Position numbers and translations under genes: made by a program. From NCBI GenBank assembly GCA_963829835.1, contig CAWHKC010000003.1, positions 372,001-436,000 of the forward strand: a DNA stretch of 64,000 nucleotides. The letters are read 5' to 3'. The first letter of the stretch is position 1. Each line of letters opens with the position of its first letter. Of the stretch, positions 8,160 through 17,800 are shown piece after piece. The notes below the pieces were generated by a model. The model saw only the letters and a program-made list of their open reading frames with translations, did not search any database and was not told where the DNA came from. This DNA is from Berkiella sp963829835 (GTDB lineage Bacteria; Pseudomonadota; Gammaproteobacteria; Berkiellales; Berkiellaceae).

Positions 8160-9712
8160 TAAATGAAACGGTTGTAGAACTTTCTCGTTTACAGTTTGCT
8201 GTCACTGCCCTTTACCATTTCTTATTTGTTCCATTGACCCTAGGGCTAGGATTTATTCTCGCCATCATGGAATCGGTCTATGTATTAACGGGAAATACAA
8301 TATACAAAGACATGACCCGGTTCTGGGGTAAACTATTTGGGATCAATTTTGCAATGGGAGTGGCTACAGGGATAACTATGGAGTTTCAGTTTGGAACGAA
8401 CTGGGCTTACTACTCCTATTTTGTTGGCGATATTTTTGGTGTCCCTTTGGCTATCGAAGGATTCATGGCATTCTTTTTAGAATCATCCTTTATAGGTTTA
8501 TTTTTCTTTGGTTGGGATAGGCTAAGTAAAGGTCAACATCTTATGGTGACTTGGTTGACAGCCATTGGAGCGAATCTTTCAGCGCTTTGGATATTGATAG
8601 CGAATGCTTGGATGCAAAATCCCGTAGGATCCTATTTTAATATTGAAACCATGCGTATGGAATTAAACAGTTTTTCAGATTTGTTTTTCAATCCGGTCGC
8701 ACAGGTAAAATTCGTTCATACCGTTGCGGCAGGTTATGTGACTGGCGCTATTTTTGTATTAGCCATAAGTTCCTACTATCTCTTAAAGCAGCGTGATGTT
8801 CAATTTGCACGACGCTCATTTGCGGTTGCAGCAGGATTTGGTTTAGCCTCTATTCTATCGGTTATTGTGTTAGGCGATGAAAGTGGCTATACGGTAGGTG
8901 AAGTTCAGAAAACGAAACTGGCTGCGATTGAAGGGGAATGGGAAACACATGCACCTCCTGCACCATTTACCCTTTTTGGTATTCCTAACGATGAAGAAAA
9001 ACGAATGGAGTATGCAATTAGGATCCCTTATTTGTTGGGTATTATCGCTACACGTTCACTTGATGAACCAGTGATTGGTATCAATGATCTAGTAAAAAGC
9101 CATGAAGAAAAAATTCGTTATGGTATCAAAGCTCAAGCGCTGCTAGATGAGATTAAGAAAACGCCTGAACCTCATATTAAACTTCTGACGGAATTTGATA
9201 GCGTCAAAGATCACTTAGGCTACGCGCTTTTGTTAAAGCGATATTCTCCTGACATCCAACATGCAACGGATGAAGAAATACATACTGCAGCAGAAAATAG
9301 TATCCCCAAGGTCGCTCCCTTGTTTTGGTCGTTTAGAGTTATGGTTGGCTTGGGAATGTCGATGCTAGTCTTATTTATTGTTGCTTTTTACTACAACATT
9401 AAAGGTAAATTACAGCAACGTAAGTGGTTGTTGTGGTTTGCGATGATCAGTTTACCGTTTCCTTGGATAGCCGGAGAAGCTGGCTGGATAGTGGCTGAGT
9501 ACGGTCGCCAGCCCTGGGCCATTGGTGAAATCTTACCAACCTATATGGGTGTTTCATCAGTTTCCAATGGGCAAGTATTAACCAGTTTAGGTGGCTTTTT
9601 CATATTTTATACTTTGTTGTTTATTGCTGATATTTACCTAATGATTAAGTATGCCAAATTAGGTCCAAGTACCTTAGGAACAAAACGTTATCATTTTGAA
9701 ACCTCACAGTAG
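8156..9712 (+). CDS. cydA: cytochrome bd ubiquinol oxidase subunit I
   Basis: The quinol-oxidising, haem-bearing subunit of the high-affinity terminal oxidase bd, in the inner membrane. The 518-residue protein is full length. Haem ligands are visible: His21 (YHFLFVPLTLG), His188 (VKFVHTVAAGY) and Met396 (FRVMVGLGM). Glu101 and Glu109 in the EGFMAFFLE segment correspond to the conserved proton-path acids. The Q-loop has the QKTKLAAIEGEWET motif (248-264), and GRQPW is at 450-454. The Q-loop is long, as in the E. coli type. CGGAG precedes the ATG at 8156. It is followed by cydB 11 bp on, then cydX. Confidence 0.98.
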   Translation: MINETVVELSRLQFAVTALYHFLFVPLTLGLGFILAIMESVYVLTGNTIYKDMTRFWGKLFGINFAMGVATGITMEFQFGTNWAYYSYFVGDIFGVPLAIEGFMAFFLESSFIGLFFFGWDRLSKGQHLMVTWLTAIGANLSALWILIANAWMQNPVGSYFNIETMRMELNSFSDLFFNPVAQVKFVHTVAAGYVTGAIFVLAISSYYLLKQRDVQFARRSFAVAAGFGLASILSVIVLGDESGYTVGEVQKTKLAAIEGEWETHAPPAPFTLFGIPNDEEKRMEYAIRIPYLLGIIATRSLDEPVIGINDLVKSHEEKIRYGIKAQALLDEIKKTPEPHIKLLTEFDSVKDHLGYALLLKRYSPDIQHATDEEIHTAAENSIPKVAPLFWSFRVMVGLGMSMLVLFIVAFYYNIKGKLQQRKWLLWFAMISLPFPWIAGEAGWIVAEYGRQPWAIGEILPTYMGVSSVSNGQVLTSLGGFFIFYTLLFIADIYLMIKYAKLGPSTLGTKRYHFETSQ

Positions 9713-9723
9713 GGAATTAACAA

Positions 9724-10863
9724 ATGATTTTAGATTACGCAACGTTAAAGATAATTTGGTGGTTTTTTATTTCCGCGCTATTTGTCATCTTTTTTATATT
9801 AGGGGGAAGAGACTTTGGAGTATGCATATTATTACCCTTTCTAGGCAGAAAAGATGAAGACAAACGCTTATTACTTAATAGTATTGGCGCAACCTGGGAA
9901 GGAAACCAAGTTTGGTTTATTACGGCAGGGGGTGCGACCTTTGCAGCTTGGCCCATTGTTTATGCGACGGCCTTTTCAGGACTCTATTATGCGTTGTTTT
10001 TAGTTCTGTTAACTCTTATTTTGCGTCCACCAGGGATAGATTACAGAAGTAAACTTCCCAGTAAACTATGGCGAGAAACTTGGGATTGGTCCTTATTTTT
10101 AAGTGGTTTTGTGCCCGCTTTAGTTTTTGGAGTTGGTTTAGGAAACCTAATGTTAGGTTTACCTTTTCACTTTGATGACAACTTGCAATCTCATTATGAT
10201 GGCAACTTTTTTCAGTTGTTGAATCCGTTTGCCGTCCTTTTTGGTTTGGCTGCGGTTGCTATTTTGGCATTGCAAGGCGGGATGTATCTACAGAAAAAGC
10301 TGCCCCAAGAACTGGCGGAAAAAGTTAAAAAATTCAATATTCTGTTTGGCATGTTATTTATTACTTTATTTTTGCTCATTGGGATATGGATAGCTTGGGG
10401 AGTCAGTGGGTTTAAAATTCATTCTATCGCTTCCTTGCAAAGCAATCTTATTCCAATTTCAAAGCAAGTTGTGATAGCCCCCCGAGGATGGCTTGCTAAT
10501 TATAACAACATACAAGCTTTATGGGCTTTACCAATATTAACAGTTCTTTCAACCCTATTTGCTATGGTGAGTTCGACAAAAAATTGGACAACTTTTGGTA
10601 TTGTTATGAGCTCTCTTGGCATTGTTTGCGCCTTGTTAACAGCGAATGCTGCTATGTATCCTTTTATTTTACCCTCATCAATCAATCCAAATCATAGTGT
10701 AACTTTATGGGATGCAGTATCAAGTCATCGTACATTACAATATATGTTCTGGGTGACCATTGTCTTTTTGCCCATTGTGCTAGGCTATACTGTGTGGGTA
10801 TTTAAAGTTATGAGTGGTAAACTTCAAACGCAAGAAATGTTAGATAAACCGGAATCATACTAG
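9724..10863 (+). CDS. cydB: cytochrome bd ubiquinol oxidase subunit II
   Basis: The second integral subunit of the bd oxidase, 379 residues. It shows the family N-terminus (ATLKIIWWFFISALFVIFF), the GGRDFGVCILLPFLGR segment that normally reads DGFDLGVG, and GATWEGNQVWFITAGG near residue 55. About eight or nine hydrophobic helices are present. Replacement of the usual DGFD by GGRD in the first loop is a small departure from the commonest sequence. AGGGA precedes the ATG. It is co-transcribed with cydA and cydX. Confidence 0.97.
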   Translation: MILDYATLKIIWWFFISALFVIFFILGGRDFGVCILLPFLGRKDEDKRLLLNSIGATWEGNQVWFITAGGATFAAWPIVYATAFSGLYYALFLVLLTLILRPPGIDYRSKLPSKLWRETWDWSLFLSGFVPALVFGVGLGNLMLGLPFHFDDNLQSHYDGNFFQLLNPFAVLFGLAAVAILALQGGMYLQKKLPQELAEKVKKFNILFGMLFITLFLLIGIWIAWGVSGFKIHSIASLQSNLIPISKQVVIAPRGWLANYNNIQALWALPILTVLSTLFAMVSSTKNWTTFGIVMSSLGIVCALLTANAAMYPFILPSSINPNHSVTLWDAVSSHRTLQYMFWVTIVFLPIVLGYTVWVFKVMSGKLQTQEMLDKPESY

Positions 10864-10871
10864 GAGAAAAT

Positions 10872-10976
10872 ATGTGGTATTTTACATGGATTCTAGGGGT
10901 ACTATTTGCCTGTGCTTGCGGTATTATTAATGTTGTGTGGTTAGAACATGAGCATCTTTTAGACGAAGATCAATAA
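10872..10976 (+). CDS. cydX: cytochrome bd small subunit CydX
   Basis: A 34-residue single-helix protein: MWYFTWILGVLFACACG, then IINVVWLEHEHLLDEDQ. The MWYFxWxLGxxxA start and the short acidic tail are diagnostic of CydX, which stabilises the haem site of the bd oxidase. AGGAG overlaps the cydB stop codon (TAGGAG at 10861-10866), giving close coupling. Confidence 0.95.
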   Translation: MWYFTWILGVLFACACGIINVVWLEHEHLLDEDQ

Positions 10977-10988
10977 AGGAGATAAGCG

Positions 10989-11873
10989 ATGGCAACCAGT
11001 GGTGCAACAAAGGAACTCGATGAATCTTTAGCAAAAGTCTATAAGTTGGCTCGCTATTTATCTCCAAAATCTTCCTCAGACGTTTTTCATTTAGATAGTG
11101 TAACTCCCGAAAATGCTAGACTTCTTTATTTATTGTTAGAGAATACTCGAGTATCCAAACTAAACATCACTTGTCAGGATATATCTCCTGAACACGCTCT
11201 GGGCTTATTTTTTCATGCGTTTAATAACGACAAAATTACCTTTAAAAAATTATTTTTAGGCAGTCACATTCAAGCTTGTGAGAACGATTCGCCTGCTGCT
11301 GACGAGGAATTTGTTTTAGAGAAGTTAAAAGTTGATTATGAATCAAGTCTTGTTGTTAATTTGGATTCAATGCCGGCAGAAGATGCTGAGCAGTTAGCTC
11401 AAATTCTTAGTAAACCTTTTTTTCAAAAAATTGAGCTTAAAGTAAAGAATATTTCTGTTGAATCGACGCTTTCGATTTTGCGAGCAATTGGTGGTAATCC
11501 ACAAGTGCAGAAAATTAATATTATAATTCCAAATTACCATGTAGATAATCTTCAAGCGCTAAGAGCATTTTTAGAAAAACCTCATTCAGAGCAAGCACCA
11601 AGACCGGTTGTTGCAAGTGCTGAACAAGAGAAAGAGCTAAATGATGCATTCAGTAAATTATTAGTCGGTGCAAAAGAAGACTATCAAGAGGTAAAGGCGG
11701 TGGCACATAACGTTCTCCAAACCGGTAGAACATTTTTTACCGGCTGGGTGGGACCTGTTGCAAGCTCCGTAACGTCGTTACTCTTTGAAGAAGATCCTGA
11801 TCCTGTTGCAGCGGCTGCACATGAACAAAGACCTGAAGAGGGAAGAGGAAGTCCTAAGAATGCATCGCTCTAA
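10989..11873 (+). CDS. LRR-like hypothetical protein downstream of cydX
   Basis: A soluble 294-residue protein without signal peptide. Residues about 45-200 alternate short beta-strand motifs (VSKLNITCQDIS, SLVVNLDSM, KIELKVKNISVES, KINIIIPNY) with helices, in the manner of ribonuclease-inhibitor-type leucine-rich repeats. The C-terminus is Glu-rich and polar (EQRPEEGRGSPKNASL), resembling the acidic tails of Dot/Icm substrates. It starts only 12 bp after cydX behind AAGGAG and is probably read with the cyd operon, although its product has no evident link to respiration. It shares the N-terminal five residues MATSG with the protein encoded at 13136-14761. Likely host-directed protein; function unknown. 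Confidence 0.7.
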   Translation: MATSGATKELDESLAKVYKLARYLSPKSSSDVFHLDSVTPENARLLYLLLENTRVSKLNITCQDISPEHALGLFFHAFNNDKITFKKLFLGSHIQACENDSPAADEEFVLEKLKVDYESSLVVNLDSMPAEDAEQLAQILSKPFFQKIELKVKNISVESTLSILRAIGGNPQVQKINIIIPNYHVDNLQALRAFLEKPHSEQAPRPVVASAEQEKELNDAFSKLLVGAKEDYQEVKAVAHNVLQTGRTFFTGWVGPVASSVTSLLFEEDPDPVAAAAHEQRPEEGRGSPKNASL

Positions 11874-11877
11874 CCCG

Positions 11878-11904
11878 ACGTACCGCGAACAAGTCGCGGT
11901 ACGT
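11878..11904. repeat. palindromic repeat, CGCGGTACG family
   Basis: ACGTACCGCGA-ACAAG-TCGCGGTACGT is a perfect 11-bp-arm palindrome just after the stop of the LRR-like gene. A diverged half (GTTCGCGGCACGTA) follows to about 11929. The same words recur at 20692-20759 and, more loosely, at 30653-30678 and 41040-41091. It may also act as a terminator-like structure, but it lacks a T tract. Confidence 0.75.
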
Positions 11905-11932
11905 AGAGGTTGTGGGTTCGCGGCACGTAATA

Positions 11933-12466
11933 TTAACGAATAACCCCCGCATCCCTCAAAGCAGCCGTCACCCCTAAGGTCCGCATATTATCCATTCTTT
12001 CGGGATATAACTTTCCATCTAAATGATCAAGCTCGTGTTGAATGATACGTGCTTCAAATCCACTATAACGTTTTTGAAAGACGACTCCTTTGGCATCTTG
12101 TGCTTTCACTTCTATCCATTCATGACGCGGCACTAAGCCGCGAATTTCAGGTAAGCTTAAACAGCCTTCATAGAGATAAACGACATCCGGACTCTTTTGA
12201 ATAAGTTCAGGATTTACCATAAGGGTGAGAGGAACAGGATCTTGATCAGGATAGCGAGGATTGCTTTGAAAGCCATAGACCACTATACGCAAATCTATTC
12301 CTATTTGAGGAGCGGCAAGTCCTGCACCATTGCGAGCTTTCATGGTGGCAAAGAGATCTTCAATCAGTGTTTTTGAAGTAAAGCTATCAAACCACTCTGG
12401 TGGCACATTCACTGCGATATGGCGTAATTGGGGTGTTCCAGCAAGCACAATATTTTTAACCGTCAT
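11933..12466 (-). CDS. def: peptide deformylase
   Basis: Removes the formyl group from the N-terminal methionine of nascent proteins. In this 177-residue cytosolic metalloenzyme all three signature motifs are intact: GAGLAAPQ (47-54), EGCLSLP (100-106; Cys102 binds metal) and HELDH (144-148; His144 and His148 bind metal, Glu145 is catalytic). It is a stand-alone gene here; in many bacteria def is next to fmt, which is absent. The slightly extended N-terminal half resembles secondary deformylases, so another def copy may exist elsewhere in the genome. Confidence 0.97.
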   Translation of the reverse strand: MTVKNIVLAGTPQLRHIAVNVPPEWFDSFTSKTLIEDLFATMKARNGAGLAAPQIGIDLRIVVYGFQSNPRYPDQDPVPLTLMVNPELIQKSPDVVYLYEGCLSLPEIRGLVPRHEWIEVKAQDAKGVVFQKRYSGFEARIIQHELDHLDGKLYPERMDNMRTLGVTAALRDAGVIR

Positions 12467-12568
12467 ATTTTTTTAAACCATATCATTCATAAAAGTTTAA
12501 TAATAATATCAAAATAAATCATCAAACACTTTTTAATTAATAGTTTGTTACCTTCCGGAGTATTTTGA

Positions 12569-13132
12569 ATGACTGTACAAGGACCCACAGTTTCCTTAGA
12601 CGTCGCGTTAATTCAAGCTGCCGCTGGTGGACAACTAAATGAATTTCAACGCGTCATTCCAGAGTTGTTTGCTTCAGTAAACAAGACTGAAGATTTCATA
12701 TATTATTTGGAAGAAGCCTTTCTATGGGCAGCAGCCACAGGCTCTTTAGATATTATTAAATTTATGTTAACTGAGGAATTTCAGAGCTTAATTTCTGCTG
12801 AAGTACAATTGAGAGCCCTCAAAAAATCTATCATATACGGACGAGAAAATGTCCGAGACTTACTGCTACCAATAACCAAATTCAAACTTGAAGGAGTTTA
12901 TCCCAATAGTGATTCTAACTCTTGGTGTGATCATTTCGCTGCATTGAGATCGCAAGAAGCAACCTTAGGCGAGCCAAAAGTCACTAAAGTTTTTATTCCG
13001 AATTTTACGCGCTTAAAAGCTGATTTGAACAAAGAAAAGCAAAATGGATTTTATGTGGGTGAAGTTTTTTGTCCCTTTATTGACGAAAAAAACTGGGGGC
13101 TAAAAGCCCCCCAACAGCCTAAAGTGACTTAA
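12569..13132 (+). CDS. short ankyrin-like hypothetical protein
   Basis: A 187-residue soluble protein whose first 110 residues look like two or three degenerate ankyrin repeats (ALIQAAAGGQLNEFQRVI, AFLWAAATGSLDIIKFML, ALKKSIIYGRENVRDLLL). The remainder, including a WCDHFAALRSQEA stretch, is unassigned. CGGAG lies ten bases before the ATG. The 53663-54409 protein has the same style of helical repeats. It is convergent with the next gene, with three bases between stops. Probably a host-interaction protein; not a recognised named family. Confidence 0.65.
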   Translation: MTVQGPTVSLDVALIQAAAGGQLNEFQRVIPELFASVNKTEDFIYYLEEAFLWAAATGSLDIIKFMLTEEFQSLISAEVQLRALKKSIIYGRENVRDLLLPITKFKLEGVYPNSDSNSWCDHFAALRSQEATLGEPKVTKVFIPNFTRLKADLNKEKQNGFYVGEVFCPFIDEKNWGLKAPQQPKVT

Positions 13133-13135
13133 ATC

Positions 13136-14761
13136 TTAACCTTTTATTTTGTTTGTTATTTTAACGTAAATATCTTTTTCATCTCTTGCCGCAAATTTTT
13201 CATCCCATTTGGTGCGAGCAGCCGCATCCGTAGTGGCTCGCTTGAATAATTTATGATTTTCCCAGCTAACAACCGTTAATTGATTGCATTCTGGAAAAGT
13301 AATTATTTTACCTTGTTCATTAAAAGTGGGGTTAGGAACATTCGCTGCAAGCTTATCTAATTTACTTAATAATGACTGTTGTGTAATTGGATTAAGCTGT
13401 TTTTCTAATAAGGCTTTCAGCTTAAGTTTATCATTAAGAACGTGTTGGTAGCGCTGTTGTTCGGTGAATTTGAAATCCTGGTAAGCAGACTTTATCACGT
13501 TGCTTAATTTAGGAATGGCAAAATAGAGCACTGTATTTACTATTAAAACTGCAGCAAAGATTAAACTTAATGGCGCAGCAAACACACCAACCCCGAGTTT
13601 AAATATTGCTATACTCGATGCAGCAAACGAGAATGATAAAATTGCTTGATTAAGTAATTTGTCTTTTGCAATCTTTCGATTGATTTCTTTTCTGGCATTT
13701 TCAGCGTTTAACTCAGCCTGTTGCCGAGCTTTATCATCAACTGCAACTGGAGTAGGAGCCGCTACTGTCGTTGCTACCGTAGGAGTGGGGGCAGTTGCAG
13801 GGACGACATCTGGCGCCTTTACAGGTGTTTCTACAGCGGGTGTTGCTACAACAGGCTTAGGCTGCTCTATTGGTTGTGTAACTACCGCTTGCGTTGGTTG
13901 TTCTATAACAACAGCAACAGGTTCAGTTGGCTTTTCTGTAACAGCAACAGGTACACTTGGTTGCTCTGTAGCAGCCACAGGAACTGTGGGTTGTTCTATA
14001 GCAACAACAGGAACTGTGGGTTGTTCTATAGCAACAACAGGAACTGTAGGTTGATCTATAACAATAACAGCTTCTATGGTTTTTTCTGGAACAATAATAG
14101 GTTCTGGTTCTTTTTGCGCTACAGCAACTGCTTCAACTGGGGTGCTAGCGGCTTTAGCTGCTTCTTCGGCTTTTCTGCGTCTTGTGTAGGGTTTTTTACT
14201 TTCAGCAAGTAAAGCAGCTTTTGCTGCTTTTTCTGCTTCTACTTTTGCTCTATGCTCTTTTTCTTCCAAAAGATGCTGTTTAGCCAATGCTTCCTCGGCA
14301 GCAATTTGGTCTTCTCGTGCTTTATTGGCCGCTTCAGCGCGCGCGGAAACATCAGCTTGAATCTTGTGAGCAATTTCTACAGCTTGTTCACCTAAGGCAT
14401 TCGCAGTAGCAGGGGCCTGCTTTTCAGCAAGCATTTGTAAGCGAACCTCTTCAGCTGCATGATCACGATGTTTTTCTTTGGCCTCTTGCAGTTTTCGAGC
14501 AGCTTCTTTTTCTTCTGCAGATTTTAAGGCATCAAAATGCGCTTCATTTGCCTTGGCATGTTCTTTAGCTACAAGCTCAGCTTCTTCATTTTTTTTCTTT
14601 TGTTCTTCGAGAGCTTGCTGTGCAGCGGCGGTAATGACGGGCTGTTTTTCGGTAGCGATATCTACAGTTTGTTTGACAACATCAGGAGGAATAGCTGATC
14701 CAGCACTTTGAGGGCCAGTAGGTATTTTGGAAGTTTTATCATTTGGACCGGAAGTTGCCAT
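13136..14761 (-). CDS. Ala/Glu/Pro-rich repeat protein with membrane hairpin
   Basis: A 541-residue protein with a modular layout. Residues 40-205 are an Ala/Glu/Lys-rich coiled coil; 236-280 are tandem ten-residue units (xEQPTVPVVA); 281-340 are Pro/Val/Thr-rich linker; 371-415 are two closely spaced hydrophobic helices (NQAILSFSFAASSIAIF and FAAPLSLIFAAVLIVNTVLYF); and a charged C-terminal domain of about 125 residues ends it. A basic cluster KKPYTRRRK (189-197) resembles a nuclear localisation signal or an AT-hook flank. AGGGGA precedes the ATG. No enzymatic motif is seen. The paired hydrophobic segments suggest insertion in a membrane, possibly a host membrane after secretion. The repeat block could vary in length between strains. 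Confidence 0.7.
   Translation of the reverse strand: MATSGPNDKTSKIPTGPQSAGSAIPPDVVKQTVDIATEKQPVITAAAQQALEEQKKKNEEAELVAKEHAKANEAHFDALKSAEEKEAARKLQEAKEKHRDHAAEEVRLQMLAEKQAPATANALGEQAVEIAHKIQADVSARAEAANKAREDQIAAEEALAKQHLLEEKEHRAKVEAEKAAKAALLAESKKPYTRRRKAEEAAKAASTPVEAVAVAQKEPEPIIVPEKTIEAVIVIDQPTVPVVAIEQPTVPVVAIEQPTVPVAATEQPSVPVAVTEKPTEPVAVVIEQPTQAVVTQPIEQPKPVVATPAVETPVKAPDVVPATAPTPTVATTVAAPTPVAVDDKARQQAELNAENARKEINRKIAKDKLLNQAILSFSFAASSIAIFKLGVGVFAAPLSLIFAAVLIVNTVLYFAIPKLSNVIKSAYQDFKFTEQQRYQHVLNDKLKLKALLEKQLNPITQQSLLSKLDKLAANVPNPTFNEQGKIITFPECNQLTVVSWENHKLFKRATTDAAARTKWDEKFAARDEKDIYVKITNKIKG
13922..14056 (-). repeat. 30-bp in-frame tandem repeats
   Basis: Four to five 30-bp units encode EQPTVPVVA-type decapeptides in the gene at 13136-14761. 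Two adjacent units are identical at DNA level (13981-14040). Unit length is a multiple of three, so copy-number change would keep the frame. Confidence 0.85.
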
Positions 14762-14838
14762 ATCATTCCCCTTGCATTGTGAAACTTAACTAAACATCTA
14801 AATAACGCTGCAAGAGTGTATCAAAAAATCAGAATATA

Positions 14839-17800
14839 TCACAACTCAACGATAGGATGTGGTGATACAGGTTCAGGCTCTTCCTCTTTTTTCTTTGCTA
14901 GATCATCAGCCAACATCAAATACATGGCTGGAACAACAAATAAAGTAAAGAGAGTGCCAATAGAAATACCGGTTGAGACAACTAATCCGATACTATAGCG
15001 GCTCACTGCACCTGCTCCTGAGGCTGTGATAAGTGGCACAACGCCTAATACCATGGAAGCGGTAGTCATGATAATAGGACGCAAACGAATGGCTGCTGCT
15101 TGTTCAATGGCTTTACGTTTACTGATGCCTTCTAATTGTAAATCATTAGCAAATTGTACAATCAAGATCCCATGTTTACTGATAAGGCCGATTAAGGTAA
15201 TTAAACCCACTTCAGTATAAATATTAAGGCTTGCCCCGCCTATACCAATACAAATGAATATCATTGCCCCACAGATTGACATCGGGACACTGATTAGGAC
15301 AATGAGGGGATCGCGAAAGCTTTCAAATAAAGCGGCTAGGGTCAGATAAATAATAATCAGAGCAAAAAAGAAAGTCACAATCAACGCACTACTTTCTTGC
15401 ATATATTGGCGTGATTGTCCGGCCGTATCCATGGTATAGCCTTGAGGTAGCATTTCATGACTAAGATTAGTTAGATACTCAAGAACCGTACCCATGGCAA
15501 CACCTGGAAATGGAACCCCAGAAATAGTGGCAGAATTGAGTTGCTGGAAGTGATTAACCGACTCGGGAACGACAGATGTTTTTATTTTTGCAACGGTTGA
15601 AAGGGGGACCGACGTGCCATTTTGCGTAGTGATATAATAGTTCAATAGTTGATCATCATTGAGTCGCTCAATGCGAGAGACTTGTGGGATCACTTTATAA
15701 GAACGTCCCGCCATACTGAAAAAGTTAACATAATTTTGACTTAAATTAGAGGAAAGAACATTACCGATATCTGACATCGTTAATCCCAGCTCTGAAGCTT
15801 TATCACGATTAAGATCAATCGATGTTTGTGCTTTATCAATTTTAAGATCAACGTCTACATAAATAAACATCCCGCTAGCACGAATTTTATCCATCATTGC
15901 TTGCGATACTTCATTAAGTCTGTCATAACTTTCGGTGGTTTGGATAACAAATTGCACAGGTAATCCGCTACTTCCAGGCAGAGGAGGGGGTTGGAAAACA
16001 GCCGTACGAGCGCCTGCGATGTTCGATAACTCATTTTGTACAACAACTTGCAATTGATCTGCGGTACGTTTTCGTTCATCCCATGGCTTCAATACCATGC
16101 CCGCAATCCCTGAATTCAAGCCAGTGATTCCATCCAATTGAAAGACATGATCGGTCTCTGAGTATTTCGCAAATGTTTCATAGATTACCCGAGAAAAAAG
16201 TTGTGTTTGACCTAAGCTGGCATTGGGGGCAGTTGTTAGCTGGGAGATAATAATCCCTTGATCTTCTTGGGGAGCAAGTTCTTTTTTTGAGGCGTTAAAA
16301 AGAAAATAATTACTTAGCAAAATAATGATAGCAAAGACAGCGGTAACCGGTAAATAGTTAAGGGAACTATTAAGCACACTTTCATATTTCGTTTCAAGAG
16401 ATTTAAACTTTCTATCGAGATAGTGGATAAAGCCGCCATCGTTACTTTTGGACATTTTTAGAAATTTTGAACACATCATCGGAGAAAGGGTTAGGGCTAT
16501 AATGGCGGAGATCCCAACAGCGCCGGCAAGCGTAAAGGCAAACTCAGTAAACAAAGCCCCCGTTAGTCCGCCCATAAATCCAATCGGAGCATACACAGCA
16601 ATTAAAACCACCGATATTGCGATAATAGGATTTGCTAATTCTCGGGCTCCTATTAGAGCTGCTTGATAACGTGAGACGCCTTCTTCCATATGACGAAATA
16701 CGTTCTCAACCACGATAATCGCATCATCAACCACCAATCCAATCGCAAGCACTAAAGCCAGAAGGGTGAGCAAATTAATCGAGTACCCTAAGGCGAGCAT
16801 AATAAAAAAAGTACCAATTAATGAAAGTGGAATCGCCAGCACAGGAATGATGACGGAACGAACAGAACCTAGGAACAGAAATATGACCACCGTAACTATG
16901 ACGATGGCTTCTAATAACGACCGTATCACTTCTTTAATGGAGCTATTAACAAACTTTGTTGAGTCATAAACAATTTGGCCATTCAATCCTTGAGGAAATT
17001 GTTCTTGAATTTCAGGGAATACTTTACGCACACTGTCTATGACGGTGAGCAAGTTAGCCGCGGGTGCAACTTGAATACCAATGTAAACCGCTTTTTGACC
17101 ATCAAATCCTACGGCAGTATCGTAATTTTCTGAACCCAAGGTAACATTGCCTACATCGCCAAGCCTGACGATGGCTCCATTTTGAGATTTAATAATAAGA
17201 TTTTTAAACTCATCAACAGTATGTAATCCCGTATCAGCGATTAGATTTACTGTTACCATTTGGCCATCAGTACGACCTGCTGCCGAGATGAAGTCATTAT
17301 TAGCTAACGCATTAGTAATATCTGCCCCGGTGACATTATATGAGGACATTTTGAGAGGATCTAACCAAGCACGTAATGCAAATTGTCTTTGACCTAAAAT
17401 TTCAGCATTTTGCACACCATCAACAGCTTGTAGCTTGGGTTGTACCACACGAACCAGATAATCTGTGATTTGATTAGCTTCTAAAACATCGCTATTGAAT
17501 CCAATATACATCGCATCAATCGTTTGTCCGATAGAAACCGTTAGGGTAGGTACTTGTGCTTCTTTAGGTAATTGATTAAGAACTGCGTTGACTTTAGTAT
17601 TCATCTCAGTCATTGCTTTATCAGGATCGTAGTTGAGTTTTAAAGTGGCCGTTATCGTGCTCACGCCTAAAATACTTGTAGAAGTAAGGTAATCAATGCC
17701 ATTTACCTGTGCAACAGAATTTTCCAATGGGGTTGTTATAAAACCTGCGATCAGTGCTGGATCGGCACCGGTATAGACAGTACTAACCGTGATCACTGCA

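Noticed and set aside
13659..14212. Plus-strand open frames of 131 and 163 codons, rich in Cys, Ser, Asn and Gly
   Set aside because: They are antisense to the tandem repeats of the 13136-14761 gene and have repeat-derived, unnatural composition.
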